Both the position numbers and the translations under genes were made by a program. DNA of 64,000 nt from Micromonospora rubida (GTDB lineage Bacteria > Actinomycetota > Actinomycetes > Mycobacteriales > Micromonosporaceae): positions 186,001 through 250,000 of the forward strand of contig NZ_JAAALO010000006.1 of the NCBI RefSeq assembly GCF_009908295.1. The letters run 5' to 3'. Shown here one piece after another: positions 22,762-31,443 of the stretch; positions within the stretch are counted from its first letter, which is position 1, and each line of letters opens with the position of its first letter. The notes beneath the pieces are model-generated. The model was not told the origin of the DNA, made no database searches, and was given only the letters and a program-made list of their open reading frames with translations.

Positions 22762-23730
22762 TCACCGGGGCACCGCCTCCGGGTCGCCGCCGGCCGCGTA
22801 CGGCGAGGTCGCGGCGCTCGGCGCGATCTCCCGGACCGACGCCGGGCCGACGGGCGGTGACGACACCACGACCTTCGGTGCCGCTTCCGACGTTTCGCCC
22901 ACCCCCGGCGCCGGCCCGGTGTCGGCCGGTGGGCGGGCCACGTCGCGTTGTTCGGGAAGCGGCGGGGTGACCACCGTACGGTCCAACCGGCGCAGCTCCG
23001 GGGCCGGTTCGACGGCCCGGACCCGCGGCCGACCGGCCAGCGCGCGCAGTTCCTCCGGCACGCCGCGCACCACCGCCGCGTACACGCAGGCGCACCCAGC
23101 CCGGTACGCCGCAGCCTCGCCCGCCGCGACCTGCGCCCCGGTCTCGTACCCCCGGCGCAGTTGGGGGTCGACGGCGCTGGCGGCCCGGGCCCGCTGGTCG
23201 GCGGCCTCGCGGTCCTTGCGGTCGGCCACCCCGGCCATCCCGGCGGTCACGTCCTGCGGCAGCCATCCGACCGGCAGCCGGACGATCTCGGTCTGCCGGC
23301 CGGGCAGCGGCGCCCGGGCCACCACCTCCGCGACGGACACGCCGTCGAGCAGCGCCGGCAGCCCGCCCGGGGCGACGTACGCCGAGAACGACACCAGCGC
23401 GTACGTTCCGGCCGACGACCCGGCGGCCGGCAGGGCCGCCAGCTCGGCCGCGGCGGCGCTCAGGTACCCGGGGATCGGGTCGCCGGAGGCGATTCCGACC
23501 CGGGTCACCTCGCCCACCGTGCGGTCCCCCGCCGGCCGGTCCCGGCGGCTCGCCCACCCGGCGGTGAGCAGCACCGCCGCCACCGCCAGCAGCGCGGCCC
23601 AGGTGATCAGGCCTGGCCGGCGGGCCACTCCGGCCGGGGCGCGACCGGCGGCGGGGCCGGTCGCGGCGGCCGGCCCGGGATCCGGGCCCGACGGCGGCCG
23701 GTCGGACCACGGTGGTTCGGTAGCGCGCAC
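22762..23730 (-). CDS. Hypothetical single-pass membrane protein
   Basis: A 322-residue protein with a Pro-rich cytoplasmic N-terminus, one membrane helix (LITWAALLAVAAVLLTAGW, residues about 41-60) and a large external domain. The external part includes GIASGDPIPGYLSAAAAELAALP, ALVSFSAYVAPGGLPALLDGV and an Ala-rich helical region with YRAGCACVYAAVVRGVPEELRALA, whose two cysteines could pair outside the cell. The C-terminus is Pro-rich. The GTG at 23730 has GAGGGGG upstream. It is followed by the ParA-like gene 76 bp downstream. I do not recognise the family. Confidence 0.75.
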   Translation of the reverse strand: MRATEPPWSDRPPSGPDPGPAAATGPAAGRAPAGVARRPGLITWAALLAVAAVLLTAGWASRRDRPAGDRTVGEVTRVGIASGDPIPGYLSAAAAELAALPAAGSSAGTYALVSFSAYVAPGGLPALLDGVSVAEVVARAPLPGRQTEIVRLPVGWLPQDVTAGMAGVADRKDREAADQRARAASAVDPQLRRGYETGAQVAAGEAAAYRAGCACVYAAVVRGVPEELRALAGRPRVRAVEPAPELRRLDRTVVTPPLPEQRDVARPPADTGPAPGVGETSEAAPKVVVSSPPVGPASVREIAPSAATSPYAAGGDPEAVPR

Positions 23731-23772
23731 CGCGCGGCCCCCTCGTCGGAAGAGTCTCGGTGGGACGTCGGG

Positions 23773-24717
23773 TCAGTCGCGGAGGATCTCCAGCGCCCGT
23801 TCCAGGTCGGCCGGGTAGTCGCTGACGAAGGTCACCTCGTCGCCCGTGCGCGGGTGCTGGAAGCTCAGCGACCGGGCGTGCAGCCACTGCCGGTCCAGGC
23901 CCAACCGGGCGGACAGCGTCGGGTCCGCGCCGTAGGTGAGGTCGCCCACACAGGGGTGGCGCAGGGCGGAGAAGTGCACCCGGATCTGGTGGGTCCGGCC
24001 GGTCTCCAGCCGAACGTCCAGCAGGCTCGCCGCCGGGAACGCCTCCAGCGTGTCGTAGTGGGTGACGCTGGGCTTGCCGTCGGAGACCACGGCCCACCGG
24101 TAGTCGTGGGTCGGATGCCGGTCGATCGGGGCGTCGATGGTGCCGCGCAGCGGGTCCGGGTGGCCCTGCACCACGGCGTGGTAACGCTTCTCCACCTCGC
24201 GGTACTTGAAGGCCCGCTTCAGCGCGGTGTACGCCTGCTCGCTCTTGGCCACCGCCATGATCCCGGTGGTCCCGACATCGAGGCGGTGCACCACGCCCTG
24301 CCGCTCGGCGGCGCCGCTGGTGGAGATCCGGTGCCCGACGCCGGCCAGCCCGCCGATCACGGTCGGGCCGGTCCAGCCGGGGCTGGGGTGGGCCGCCACG
24401 CCCACCGGCTTGTCCACGACCACGATGTCGTCGTCGGCGTACACCACCCGCAGGCCGGGAACCGTCTGCGGCACCACGGCCGGCGGGGCGGGCGGGGCCG
24501 GCAGCGTCACCTCCAGCCACGAGCCGGCCTTGACCTTGTGCGAGTTGGGCCGGGCCGCGCCGTCGACCAGCGCGTCACCGGCGTCGACCAGGGCTGCGGC
24601 GGCGGTGCGGGAGAGCCCGAAGAGCCGGGACACGGCCTGGTCGAGCCGCATACCGTCCAGGCCGTCCGGCACCGGCAGGGAACGCTGGTCGCCGCCCGCG
24701 GCGAACGCCGCGGTCAC
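23773..24717 (-). CDS. rluD: RluA/RluD-family RNA pseudouridine synthase
   Basis: A 314-residue pseudouridine synthase that isomerises uridines in structured RNA, probably 23S rRNA. An S4 domain (MRLDQAVSRLFGLSRTAAAALVDAGDALVDG, residues 23-53) precedes the catalytic domain. The catalytic Asp147 lies in GVVHRLDVGTTGIMAVAKS, and the later motifs LETGRTHQIRVHFSALRHPCVGD and LHARSLSFQHP are typical. The GTG start at 24717 overlaps the lspA stop by four bases. The lspA-rluD order is conserved in many bacteria. The exact target cannot be told. Confidence 0.93.
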   Translation of the reverse strand: MTAAFAAGGDQRSLPVPDGLDGMRLDQAVSRLFGLSRTAAAALVDAGDALVDGAARPNSHKVKAGSWLEVTLPAPPAPPAVVPQTVPGLRVVYADDDIVVVDKPVGVAAHPSPGWTGPTVIGGLAGVGHRISTSGAAERQGVVHRLDVGTTGIMAVAKSEQAYTALKRAFKYREVEKRYHAVVQGHPDPLRGTIDAPIDRHPTHDYRWAVVSDGKPSVTHYDTLEAFPAASLLDVRLETGRTHQIRVHFSALRHPCVGDLTYGADPTLSARLGLDRQWLHARSLSFQHPRTGDEVTFVSDYPADLERALEILRD

Positions 24718-25328
24718 GCCCGCTCCCGCTGTCCGGCCGGGACCGCGTCGGCGGCCTTGTTTTTGCCGAGCCGGGAGCCGTCACGCTGGCGCCCGGTGAG
24801 TTCCAGCACCACGGCCAGCACCACCCCACATAGCAACGAACTATCGGCCAGATTGAACACCGGCCACACCTGGCCGTACGGGTCGAAGAGGCTGATCATG
24901 TCGACCACGTGGCCGACGAAGTGACCGGGGGCCCGGAAGATCCGGTCGCCCAGGTTACCCAGCGCCCCGCCGAGCACCAGGCCGAGCGAGACCGCCCAGG
25001 GCAGCGAACGCAGCCGCACGGCCATCCACCCGATCCAGCCGATCACCCCGATGGTGATCAGCGGGAAGACCCAGGTGTGGTCGCCGCCGATGCCCCACGC
25101 CGCGCCGCTGTTGCGGGTGAGGCTGAGGTAGATCGCGCCGCCGAGCAGCTTCACCGGCCCCCCGTCGCTGAGCTCGAGCAGGGCGAAGTGCTTGGTGAGC
25201 AGGTCGGCCAGGAACGCCGCCAAAGCGACCGCGGCGAGGACCATGATCGCCCGGCGCCGAGCCGGGGGCGGGGCCCCGCCCGGCTCGGCGGTGCCGGTCT
25301 CGGACCCGGCGGGCGGTGTAGCCGTCAT
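24714..25328 (-). CDS. lspA: Prolipoprotein signal peptidase (signal peptidase II)
   Basis: A 204-residue membrane aspartyl protease that cleaves prolipoprotein signal peptides. Four hydrophobic helices are present. The catalytic dyad is Asp128 in ALGNLGDRIFR and Asp162 in VFNLADSSLLCG. TRNSGAAWGIG is the conserved periplasmic loop. The N-terminal 25 residues are a Pro/Gly-rich cytoplasmic extension, common in actinobacteria. It overlaps rluD by four bases. Confidence 0.96.
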   Translation of the reverse strand: MTATPPAGSETGTAEPGGAPPPARRRAIMVLAAVALAAFLADLLTKHFALLELSDGGPVKLLGGAIYLSLTRNSGAAWGIGGDHTWVFPLITIGVIGWIGWMAVRLRSLPWAVSLGLVLGGALGNLGDRIFRAPGHFVGHVVDMISLFDPYGQVWPVFNLADSSLLCGVVLAVVLELTGRQRDGSRLGKNKAADAVPAGQRERA

Positions 25329-25391
25329 CTGCTCCCCATCGACGCTCTCGGCGGTGATCGCTCACCGTCCTGATCGGCCGGGGAGCGAGTT

Positions 25392-25811
25392 TCAGCGCCG
25401 CTCCTCCAGCTGCTTGCACTTCACGCACAGGGTCGCCGACGGGAAGGCGGCGAGCCGCTCCACCGGGATCGGGTCGCCGCACCGCTCGCACCAGCCGTAG
25501 CCGCCCTCGTCGAGCCGCTCCAGCGCCCGCTCGACCTGCGTGATCCGTTCGCGGATGCTGTTGGCGAGTGAGATCTCCTGCTCCCGCTCGAGCGTCTTGG
25601 TGCCGGTGTCGGCCTGGTCGTCCCCGGCCGAGTCCGTCAGCCGATCGCGCTGCAGCTCGGTGATCTCGCTCAGGGTCTGATCGTACTCGGCACGCAACTC
25701 GTCCCGCCGCGCCGCCAGGGCCGCCCGGATCTTCTCGGTTTCCGCAGCGCTGCGGGTGGCCTTGGCCACCGGCTTGCGGCCGGCGGTCCTGGTCTCGGCT
25801 GGCTTCGCCAT
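25392..25811 (-). CDS. TraR/DksA-type zinc finger protein
   Basis: A 139-residue protein: a Lys/Arg-rich N-terminus, a long coiled-coil region (residues about 25-100) and a C-terminal zinc finger with Cys108, Cys111, Cys129 and Cys132 (GWCERCGDPIPVERL and LCVKCKQLEERR). DksA-like proteins enter the RNA polymerase secondary channel, but the actinobacterial versions are not proven to act with ppGpp. Its position upstream of lspA-rluD is conserved in actinobacteria. Confidence 0.9.
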   Translation of the reverse strand: MAKPAETRTAGRKPVAKATRSAAETEKIRAALAARRDELRAEYDQTLSEITELQRDRLTDSAGDDQADTGTKTLEREQEISLANSIRERITQVERALERLDEGGYGWCERCGDPIPVERLAAFPSATLCVKCKQLEERR

Positions 25812-25847
25812 CGTCGCTCCCTAGCGCCGCGGCGCCGCGGCGCTGCC

Positions 25848-25869
25848 GCGACCCCTGGACAGGGGTCGC
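25848..25869. promoter_or_regulatory. Perfect inverted repeat upstream of the DksA-like gene
   Basis: GCGACCCCTG (25848-25857) and CAGGGGTCGC (25860-25869) flank two bases. At 37-58 bp upstream of the ATG it could be an operator or a 5'-UTR hairpin. Function is not established. Confidence 0.4.
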
Positions 25870-25888
25870 CGGCCTGGCGCCCCCAGGT

Positions 25889-25920
25889 AAAAAACGGGCG
25901 CACGGCAACGATCGCCGCGC
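25889..25920 (-). terminator. Intrinsic terminator after the antiporter gene
   Basis: On the minus strand, GCGCGGC-loop-GCCGTGCGC (25920-25898, with a 2-nt bulge) is followed by CCG and six T (25894-25889). It is one of the few U-tract terminators in this GC-rich window and ends transcription from the antiporter gene. Confidence 0.6.
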
Positions 25921-26034
25921 ACTCCGGAGGTTGGCAAGAATACGGAACGTACAGGCGTCCGACAACGTGCCGCACCGCCGCCCCGCCATTCCGCCTCGAA
26001 AAGGCCTCAAATGGGCAAAAGGAACGCTAGCAGA

Positions 26035-27540
26035 TCAACCATCGCGATCCTCGCCGTACTCGCCAAACCACCGGGCCAGGCGTCCCCGGCGGCTGACCGC
26101 GCGCAACCGCCGCTCGGTGGCGTCCCGCACCCCCGCCGTCGCCACGATCAGCAGGCTGTCGCCGGCCTTCAGCCGGGTGTCCAGGCCGGGCACGAAGCCC
26201 GCCCCGTCGCGCAGCACCAGGGTCACCGAGGCGCCCACCGGCAGCCGCAACTCGTCCACGTGGACCCCGGCCAGGCGCGACTGCGGGGGCACCTCCAGCT
26301 GGAGCAGGTCCGCCCGCATCCGCTCCAGCGGGGCGATCTCCACCCGGATCTCCGCCAGCTCGGCCGGCGCGGTCACCCCCAGCCAGCGGGCGGCCGGGGC
26401 GAGGGTGCCCGCCTGGAGCAGGGTGAAGATGACCACCAGCACGAAGACCGCGTCGAAGAGCCGTTCCGCGCCCGGCACCCGCTCCGACAGCGGGATGGTC
26501 GCCAGCACGATCGGCACCGCCCCACGCAGCCCGGCCCAGGACAGGAACGCCTGGTCGCGCAGGCCGAACCGGAAGGGCCAGGCGGACACCGCCACCGACA
26601 GCGGCCGGGCGGCCAGCACCAGCGCCAACCCGGCGACGATCGCCGGCAGCAGCGCCGCGTCCAGCCGACCCGGCGAGGCCAGCAGCCCGAGCAGGACGAA
26701 CAGGCCGATCTGGGCCAGCCAGGCCAACCCGTCGGCGAAGCCGAGGATGGCCTGCCGATGCGGCAGCCGGGCATTGCCCAGCAGCACCCCCGCGACGTAC
26801 ACGGCCAGGAAGCCGGAGGCGTGCAGCACCGCGCCCGCCGCGTACGCGAGCACGGTGAAGCCGACCGCCGCGATCGGGTAGAGCCCCGCCGAGGGCAGCG
26901 CCGCCTTGCGCAACGCCGCCCGGCCGGCGAGCCCGACGCCCAGCCCGACCGCGACGCCCACGCCCAGCTCGTAGCCGAGCAGCAGGCCCTCGTACCACCA
27001 GGGGTGGGCGGCCTCGGTTGCGGCCCGGGACAGCAGCACCACCAGCAGCACCACCGGGGCGTCGTTCATCCCCGACTCGGCCTCCAGGGTGGCGACCAGC
27101 CGGGGCGGCAGGCGCAGCCGGCGCAGGGTGGCGAAGACGGCGGCGGCGTCGGTCGAGGAGAGCACCGCGCCGTAGAGCATGGCCAGCCGCCAGTCCAGCC
27201 CGAGCAGCAGGTGCACCGCCAGGCCGACCACCAGGATGCTCACCACCACCCCGACGGTGGACAGCACCGCGGCCAGCCCGAGCACCGGTCGCAGGGTGCT
27301 CCACCGGGCGGTCAACCCGCCCTCGGCGATGATCACGATCAGGGCGCAGAAGCCGAGGGTGCGGGTCAGCTCGACATCGTCGAACCGGATGCCCAACCCG
27401 GACTCGCCGATCGCGATGCCGAGCGCGAGGTAGACCAGGAGGCTCGGCACGCCCAGCCGGGTGGAGAACCGGACCGCGCCGACGGCCACCAGCAGCACCG
27501 CGGCGCCGAGCAGCAGCGTGAGGTCGAACCCGGGCGTCAT
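26035..27540 (-). CDS. CPA1-type cation/proton antiporter (NhaP2/CvrA-like)
   Basis: A 501-residue antiporter with about twelve membrane helices and a C-terminal regulatory RCK_C (TrkA-C) domain from about residue 400. Transport motifs include VIIAEGGLTARW, GAVLSSTDAAAVFATLR and LEAESGMNDAPVVLLVVLL, with the ion-site Asn-Asp pair. The TrkA-C part reads AGVHVDELRLPVGASVTLVLRDGAGFVPGLDTRLKAGDSLLIVAT. This architecture is that of K+/H+ (NhaP2) antiporters, which handle potassium or pH balance. It is transcribed with the small DUF167 gene 22 bp upstream. Confidence 0.93.
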   Translation of the reverse strand: MTPGFDLTLLLGAAVLLVAVGAVRFSTRLGVPSLLVYLALGIAIGESGLGIRFDDVELTRTLGFCALIVIIAEGGLTARWSTLRPVLGLAAVLSTVGVVVSILVVGLAVHLLLGLDWRLAMLYGAVLSSTDAAAVFATLRRLRLPPRLVATLEAESGMNDAPVVLLVVLLSRAATEAAHPWWYEGLLLGYELGVGVAVGLGVGLAGRAALRKAALPSAGLYPIAAVGFTVLAYAAGAVLHASGFLAVYVAGVLLGNARLPHRQAILGFADGLAWLAQIGLFVLLGLLASPGRLDAALLPAIVAGLALVLAARPLSVAVSAWPFRFGLRDQAFLSWAGLRGAVPIVLATIPLSERVPGAERLFDAVFVLVVIFTLLQAGTLAPAARWLGVTAPAELAEIRVEIAPLERMRADLLQLEVPPQSRLAGVHVDELRLPVGASVTLVLRDGAGFVPGLDTRLKAGDSLLIVATAGVRDATERRLRAVSRRGRLARWFGEYGEDRDG

Positions 27541-27562
27541 GCCGGCCCGGGACGGGCCGCCG

Positions 27563-27862
27563 TCACCGGTCGGCCCCGTCGCGCAGCCGGCGCAGCGCCT
27601 GCGCCAGCTCCGGCGGCGGGCGCTCGACGAGGAAGAGCTTGTCCCGGCTGGCCGAGCCGGCCCGCAGCGACACGGCCGCCGGCCGGACGCCGAGCGCCTC
27701 GGCCAGCGCCCGACGGGCCGCCTCGGTGGCCCGGCCGTCGACCGGCGGGGCGTTCACGGCGATCACCAGGGCCGGCCCGTGCGGGCCGTCGTGCCGGCCG
27801 CCGACCCTGGCCCTGGCCGCCCCCGGCTTCACCCGTACGGCGACGGTGAGCGTGTCGTCCAT
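27563..27862 (-). CDS. DUF167 (YggU-family) protein
   Basis: A 99-residue DUF167 protein of unknown function. The family signature VRVKPGAARARVGG is at the N-terminus and VNAPPVDGRATEAARRALAEALGV in the middle, followed by GSASRDKLFLVE, all typical. In many bacteria yggU lies next to yggT, yggS and sepF; here it is separated from them by one gene, so it may be part of the same division-associated neighbourhood. Confidence 0.92.
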   Translation of the reverse strand: MDDTLTVAVRVKPGAARARVGGRHDGPHGPALVIAVNAPPVDGRATEAARRALAEALGVRPAAVSLRAGSASRDKLFLVERPPPELAQALRRLRDGADR

Positions 27863-27868
27863 GGGGCC

Positions 27869-28531
27869 TCAGAGTGGCCTGGCGTCGGCGAGCAGGACGG
27901 TGTCCGGCGCGCAGCCGGCACACGGGGTGAAGCCCAGCCGGACGGCCTCGGCCGCCGGCAGCGGCTCGGCGACGCGGCCGAACAGGTGCGGGCAGTCGGC
28001 CAGGTGGTAGCGGGGCCGCCCGTCGACGACCTGGACCTCGGTGTCGAGCTGGGCGACCAGCGCGGCGTCCGACGGGGACACCAGCAGCGCGGGCGGCTCG
28101 TCCGGCGGCACCGCGGCCAGGTCCGGGTCGACCGGACCGACGTACGGGTCTCCGTCGGCGTACGGCTGCCCGTCGTGCGGGTCCTCGGCCGGGTACGGCT
28201 GCCCGTCGGCGTACGGGTCGTGCGGGTCCTCAACGACGACGGCCGGCGACCCGGGTGGTTGCCGCCACCCGGTGTCGTCGGCACCGATCGTCGGGGGAAC
28301 ATGTTGGGCCGGGATGTCCGGCCCGGCCGGGGAGTGGGCCCCAGCCTCCGGGTCGGACCGCTCGGCTGCCGCCCGGGTGGCGGCCGCCTGACGGGCACCG
28401 ACCACCAACGCGACGGCGGCCAGCAGGCTGGCCGCCATGGAGGTGGTCAGTAGCAGGCTGGAACCACCGGTGAGGCCGACCACCAGGAGCACGACGGCGA
28501 CGAGGATGAGCAACAGGCTTACGACTAGCAC
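27869..28531 (-). CDS. Two-helix membrane protein with C-terminal Cys motif
   Basis: A 220-residue protein with two N-terminal membrane helices (MLVVSLLLILVAVVLLVVGL and LLTTSMAASLLAAVALVVGA), a long acidic Pro/Tyr/Asp-rich linker with repeated PHD.YADGQPY units, and a C-terminal domain YHLADCPHLFGR...LGFTPCAGCAPD. The Cys-Pro-His and Cys-x-x-Cys set resembles an Ada-type or related zinc-binding tail. It lies between divIVA and DUF167 on the same strand. It is seen in related actinobacteria near Wag31, but its function is unknown to me. Confidence 0.75.
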   Translation of the reverse strand: MLVVSLLLILVAVVLLVVGLTGGSSLLLTTSMAASLLAAVALVVGARQAAATRAAAERSDPEAGAHSPAGPDIPAQHVPPTIGADDTGWRQPPGSPAVVVEDPHDPYADGQPYPAEDPHDGQPYADGDPYVGPVDPDLAAVPPDEPPALLVSPSDAALVAQLDTEVQVVDGRPRYHLADCPHLFGRVAEPLPAAEAVRLGFTPCAGCAPDTVLLADARPL

Positions 28532-28604
28532 GGCTCACCCCCGCCGCGTCGGATTCAGGTGGGCGTGGTCGGCGGTCGTCCCCACGACGACCGCCGTACC
28601 GAAA

Positions 28605-29405
28605 TCAGCGACCCGACTCCAGAGTGCCGGAGCGACCGCCGCCGTACGAGCCGGCGAGGCCGGCCGCCGCGAGGCCGTTGCTGCCGCCCACGGCCCGGCT
28701 GCCCTCGCGAGTCATCTCGACCTCCAGGCCCTGGCCGCGACCGTCGAGGTCGCGCAGCTGGCTCTCCAGGTACGCCTTGAGCCGGGTGCGGTACTCCCGC
28801 TCGAACTGCTTGAGCTCCTCGATGTGCTTCTGCAGCGCGGTGCGCTTGGTCTCCAGGCCACCCATGGCCTCCTGGTGCCGCTGGCGGGCATCGCGCTCCA
28901 GGGCGTCAGCCTTGGAGCGAGCCTCGTGGGTGACCTCCTCGGCCTTCGAACGGGCCTCGGAGAGCAGTTGGTCGGCCTCCCGACGGGCGTCGGAGACGTG
29001 GTCGTCGGCGGTGCGCTGGGCCATCATCAGCACCCGCAGCGCCTGCTGCTCGCCGTCGCCGGCCGCGGCCGGGCCGCCCTGAATGCGGACCTGCTCCAGC
29101 TCGGCCTGCATCGCGCGGGCGGCCTGCTCGGCCGCCGCCTTGTCGCGCTGCACCCGGTCGAGCTGGGCCTTGACGTCGTTCAACTCGGCGGCGAGCCGGG
29201 CGTCACCGCCGGGGCCGGCGGGGGCACCGCCACGGCCACCGCGCTCCACCTGGGCGCGCAGCTCGTTGTTCTCCTCGATCAGACGGGCAAGCTCACGCTC
29301 GACCTCGTCCAGGAAGGCGTCGACCTCCTCCTCGTCGTACCCCCGCTTGCCGATCGGCGGCTTTTTGAAGGCGACGTTGTGGACGTCGGCCGGGGTCAGC
29401 GGCAT
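28605..29405 (-). CDS. divIVA: DivIVA-family polar growth protein (Wag31)
   Basis: A 266-residue coiled-coil protein that marks curved membrane at the poles and directs apical wall growth in actinobacteria. The DivIVA membrane-targeting N-terminus MPLTPADVHNVAFKKPPIGKRGYDEEEVDAFLDEVE is clear, followed by a Gly/Arg-rich linker (RGGRGGAPAGPGG) and a long coiled coil (about residues 65-235). The C-terminus is Gly/Ser-rich. It is the last gene of the ftsZ-side division block. Confidence 0.96.
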   Translation of the reverse strand: MPLTPADVHNVAFKKPPIGKRGYDEEEVDAFLDEVERELARLIEENNELRAQVERGGRGGAPAGPGGDARLAAELNDVKAQLDRVQRDKAAAEQAARAMQAELEQVRIQGGPAAAGDGEQQALRVLMMAQRTADDHVSDARREADQLLSEARSKAEEVTHEARSKADALERDARQRHQEAMGGLETKRTALQKHIEELKQFEREYRTRLKAYLESQLRDLDGRGQGLEVEMTREGSRAVGGSNGLAAAGLAGSYGGGRSGTLESGR

Positions 29406-29457
29406 CGAAACTCCTCGGGTCAGTTGCGGCCGCGTAGCGGGCTGGGCCTGCGGGTGT

Positions 29458-29760
29458 TCACCACCCGCGGATCAGCCGCTTCAACACGAACTCCATCAGC
29501 ACGAACAGGATAACCAGGAGCACAAGGGAGGCCAGGTCGATGCTCACGGTACCAATTCGCAGCGGAGGGATCACACGCCTCAACGCCTTGAGAGGCGGAT
29601 CAGTGACGCTCCACACGGATTCAAGTCCCGCCGTCGCCCCCCGCCCCGGCTGCCAGCGGCGGCCGTAGGCAAGGACTGCGCTGAGGACAAACCGGGCCAG
29701 AAGAATGATCAGGAAGACATACAGAATCAGGTACAGGACTTGCAGCAGGATCGACAACAC
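29458..29760 (-). CDS. YggT-family membrane protein
   Basis: A 100-residue protein with two membrane helices (LLQVLYLILYVFLIILLARFVLS and ASLVLLVILFVLMEFVLKRLI) separated by the family motif TDPPLKALRRVIPPLRIG. YlmG/YggT proteins lie next to sepF and divIVA in Gram-positive bacteria and have been linked to division and membrane-protein assembly. It is 29 bp from sepF. Confidence 0.94.
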   Translation of the reverse strand: MLSILLQVLYLILYVFLIILLARFVLSAVLAYGRRWQPGRGATAGLESVWSVTDPPLKALRRVIPPLRIGTVSIDLASLVLLVILFVLMEFVLKRLIRGW

Positions 29761-29789
29761 AGCAGGCGACGTCCCTCGGTCGGCCGGGG

Positions 29790-30500
29790 CTAACTCAGGC
29801 TGAAGAACCCGCCCTCGGCAATCTTGGCCTTGTCCTCTGCGGTGACCTGGACGTTGGCCGGTGAGAGCAGGAACACCCGATTGGTCACGCGCTCGATCGT
29901 ACCGCGCAGGCCGAACGCCAGCCCGGCGGCGAAGTCGACCAGTCGGCGGGCATCCGCCTCGTCCATCTCGGTGAGGTTGATGATCACCGGGACGCCGTCG
30001 CGGAAGTGCTCCCCGATCGTGCGGGCCTCACGGTACGTGGTCGGGTGCAGCGTGGTGATCTGGTACCGCTGCTCCTCCTCGGCCGGCGCCACCCGCTCCC
30101 GGGCCTGCCCCTGCGGGGCCAGGGCCAGGTTGTCCCGGGTGTGGTAGCTCAACGCACCCGAGCCGTCGCCGCCCGAGTTGCGGGTGATCGACCGGACGCT
30201 GGACCGGTCGGCGCGCTCGCGCTCGACCCGCTCCGGCCGGTCGGACTCGGCCCGGTCGGTGTCCAGCGGGCGGCTCGCGGAGCGCTCGGTCAGCCGGCCC
30301 CGCTCCCCGGCCCGTGGTCGGGGAGCCGGCGGCTCGTCGGCCTCGTCGTCATCGTCGTCGGCGAACTCCTCCGCGTACCGGCCCTGCCGGTAACGCGACT
30401 CGCGGTAGCCACTCTTCTCGTAGCCACCGTCGTCGTAGGCCCGCTCGTCGTCCTCCTCGACCAGACCGAGCCAGACCCCCGCCTTGCGCAGTGCACCCAT
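29790..30500 (-). CDS. sepF: Cell division protein SepF
   Basis: A 236-residue SepF, which anchors FtsZ to the membrane and binds its C-terminal tail. MGALRKAGVWLGLVEED is the amphipathic membrane-binding helix. Residues about 20-130 are a charged Arg/Asp/Glu linker. The conserved ring-forming core (YQITTLHPTTYREARTIGEHFRDGVPVIINLTEMDEADARRLVDFAAGLAFGLRG) is C-terminal, ending in FLLSPANVQVTAED. The ATG at 30500 follows GGAAGGGCGCGGG. Actinobacteria lack FtsA, so SepF is the main anchor. Confidence 0.96.
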   Translation of the reverse strand: MGALRKAGVWLGLVEEDDERAYDDGGYEKSGYRESRYRQGRYAEEFADDDDDEADEPPAPRPRAGERGRLTERSASRPLDTDRAESDRPERVERERADRSSVRSITRNSGGDGSGALSYHTRDNLALAPQGQARERVAPAEEEQRYQITTLHPTTYREARTIGEHFRDGVPVIINLTEMDEADARRLVDFAAGLAFGLRGTIERVTNRVFLLSPANVQVTAEDKAKIAEGGFFSLS

Positions 30501-30687
30501 CCCGCGCCCTTCCGTCCGCCGTGCGGCACGCGCCCCCGTGCCGTGTCGCTTCTCGCGGGTGGACAACTGCCCACCGGACCGGAGCGGCAATCCCCGGCCC
30601 GCGATTCGCGGTCACGGGCCTGCCCCCTGACAACGGGACGCCGCTCCTGAAACAACACTGATGTAATTTGCTTCTCTCGCGGTCAGG

Positions 30688-31434
30688 CTACCGCAGCGTG
30701 GAACGCATTCCGAGCAACGCGCTGCCGACGCGGACATGTGTCGCGCCGTACCCGATCGCGGTCTCCAGGTCCCCGCTCATTCCGGCGGAGAGCGCGACCG
30801 CCTCCGGATGGGCGGCCCGGAACTCCCGCGCCACCTCGGCCAGCCGGGCGAACGCCCGCTCCGGCTCCCAGCCGAGCGGGGCCACCGCCATCAATCCGGC
30901 CAGCCGCAGCCCGTCCGCGCGGGCCACCGTCTCGGCCACCGGGTCCAGGCCGGTGTCCGGGTCGGCGGAACCCGGCAGCGCGCCGCCGCGGGCCGGGTCG
31001 CCGTCGATGCTGACCTGGATCAGCACGTCGAGGGGCCGATCCCGGACGGCCACCGCCGCGGCGGCCAGCGCCCGGGCCAGCCGGGCGCTGCCGACCGACT
31101 GGACGACGTCGGCGTACCCGACCACCGAGCGGCACTTGTTGCGCTGCAGCTGCCCGATGAAGTGCCACCGCGGGGCCGCCCCGGCGGCCGCCACCTCGGC
31201 GGCCTTGCCGGCCGCCTCCTGGTCCCGGTTCTCCCCCACCTCGGTCACCCCGAGCCCGGCCAGGGCCAGCACGTCGGAGGCCGGGTACGTCTTGGTGACC
31301 GCGACCATGGTCACCTCGGACCGGGCCCGTCCGGCGACCGCGCAGGCGTCGGCGATCCGGGCCTGGACCTGAGCCAGCCCGGCCGCCAGCTCGGCCTGGC
31401 GGTCCGGGAGCACGGTCGGCTTCGCATCGGTCAT
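30688..31434 (-). CDS. yggS: YggS/ProSC PLP homeostasis protein
   Basis: A 248-residue single-domain PLP-binding protein of the alanine racemase N-terminal fold. The Schiff-base Lys48 is in VTMVAVTKTYPASDV, and GENRDQEAAGKAAE, WHFIGQLQRNK and LSAGMSGDLETAIGYGATHVRVG are signature motifs. It buffers PLP and affects amino-acid homeostasis. The gene starts 9 bp after ftsZ. The pgeF gene usually found between ftsZ and yggS in Streptomyces is absent here. Confidence 0.95.
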   Translation of the reverse strand: MTDAKPTVLPDRQAELAAGLAQVQARIADACAVAGRARSEVTMVAVTKTYPASDVLALAGLGVTEVGENRDQEAAGKAAEVAAAGAAPRWHFIGQLQRNKCRSVVGYADVVQSVGSARLARALAAAAVAVRDRPLDVLIQVSIDGDPARGGALPGSADPDTGLDPVAETVARADGLRLAGLMAVAPLGWEPERAFARLAEVAREFRAAHPEAVALSAGMSGDLETAIGYGATHVRVGSALLGMRSTLR

Positions 31435-31443
31435 GGCCGCTGG

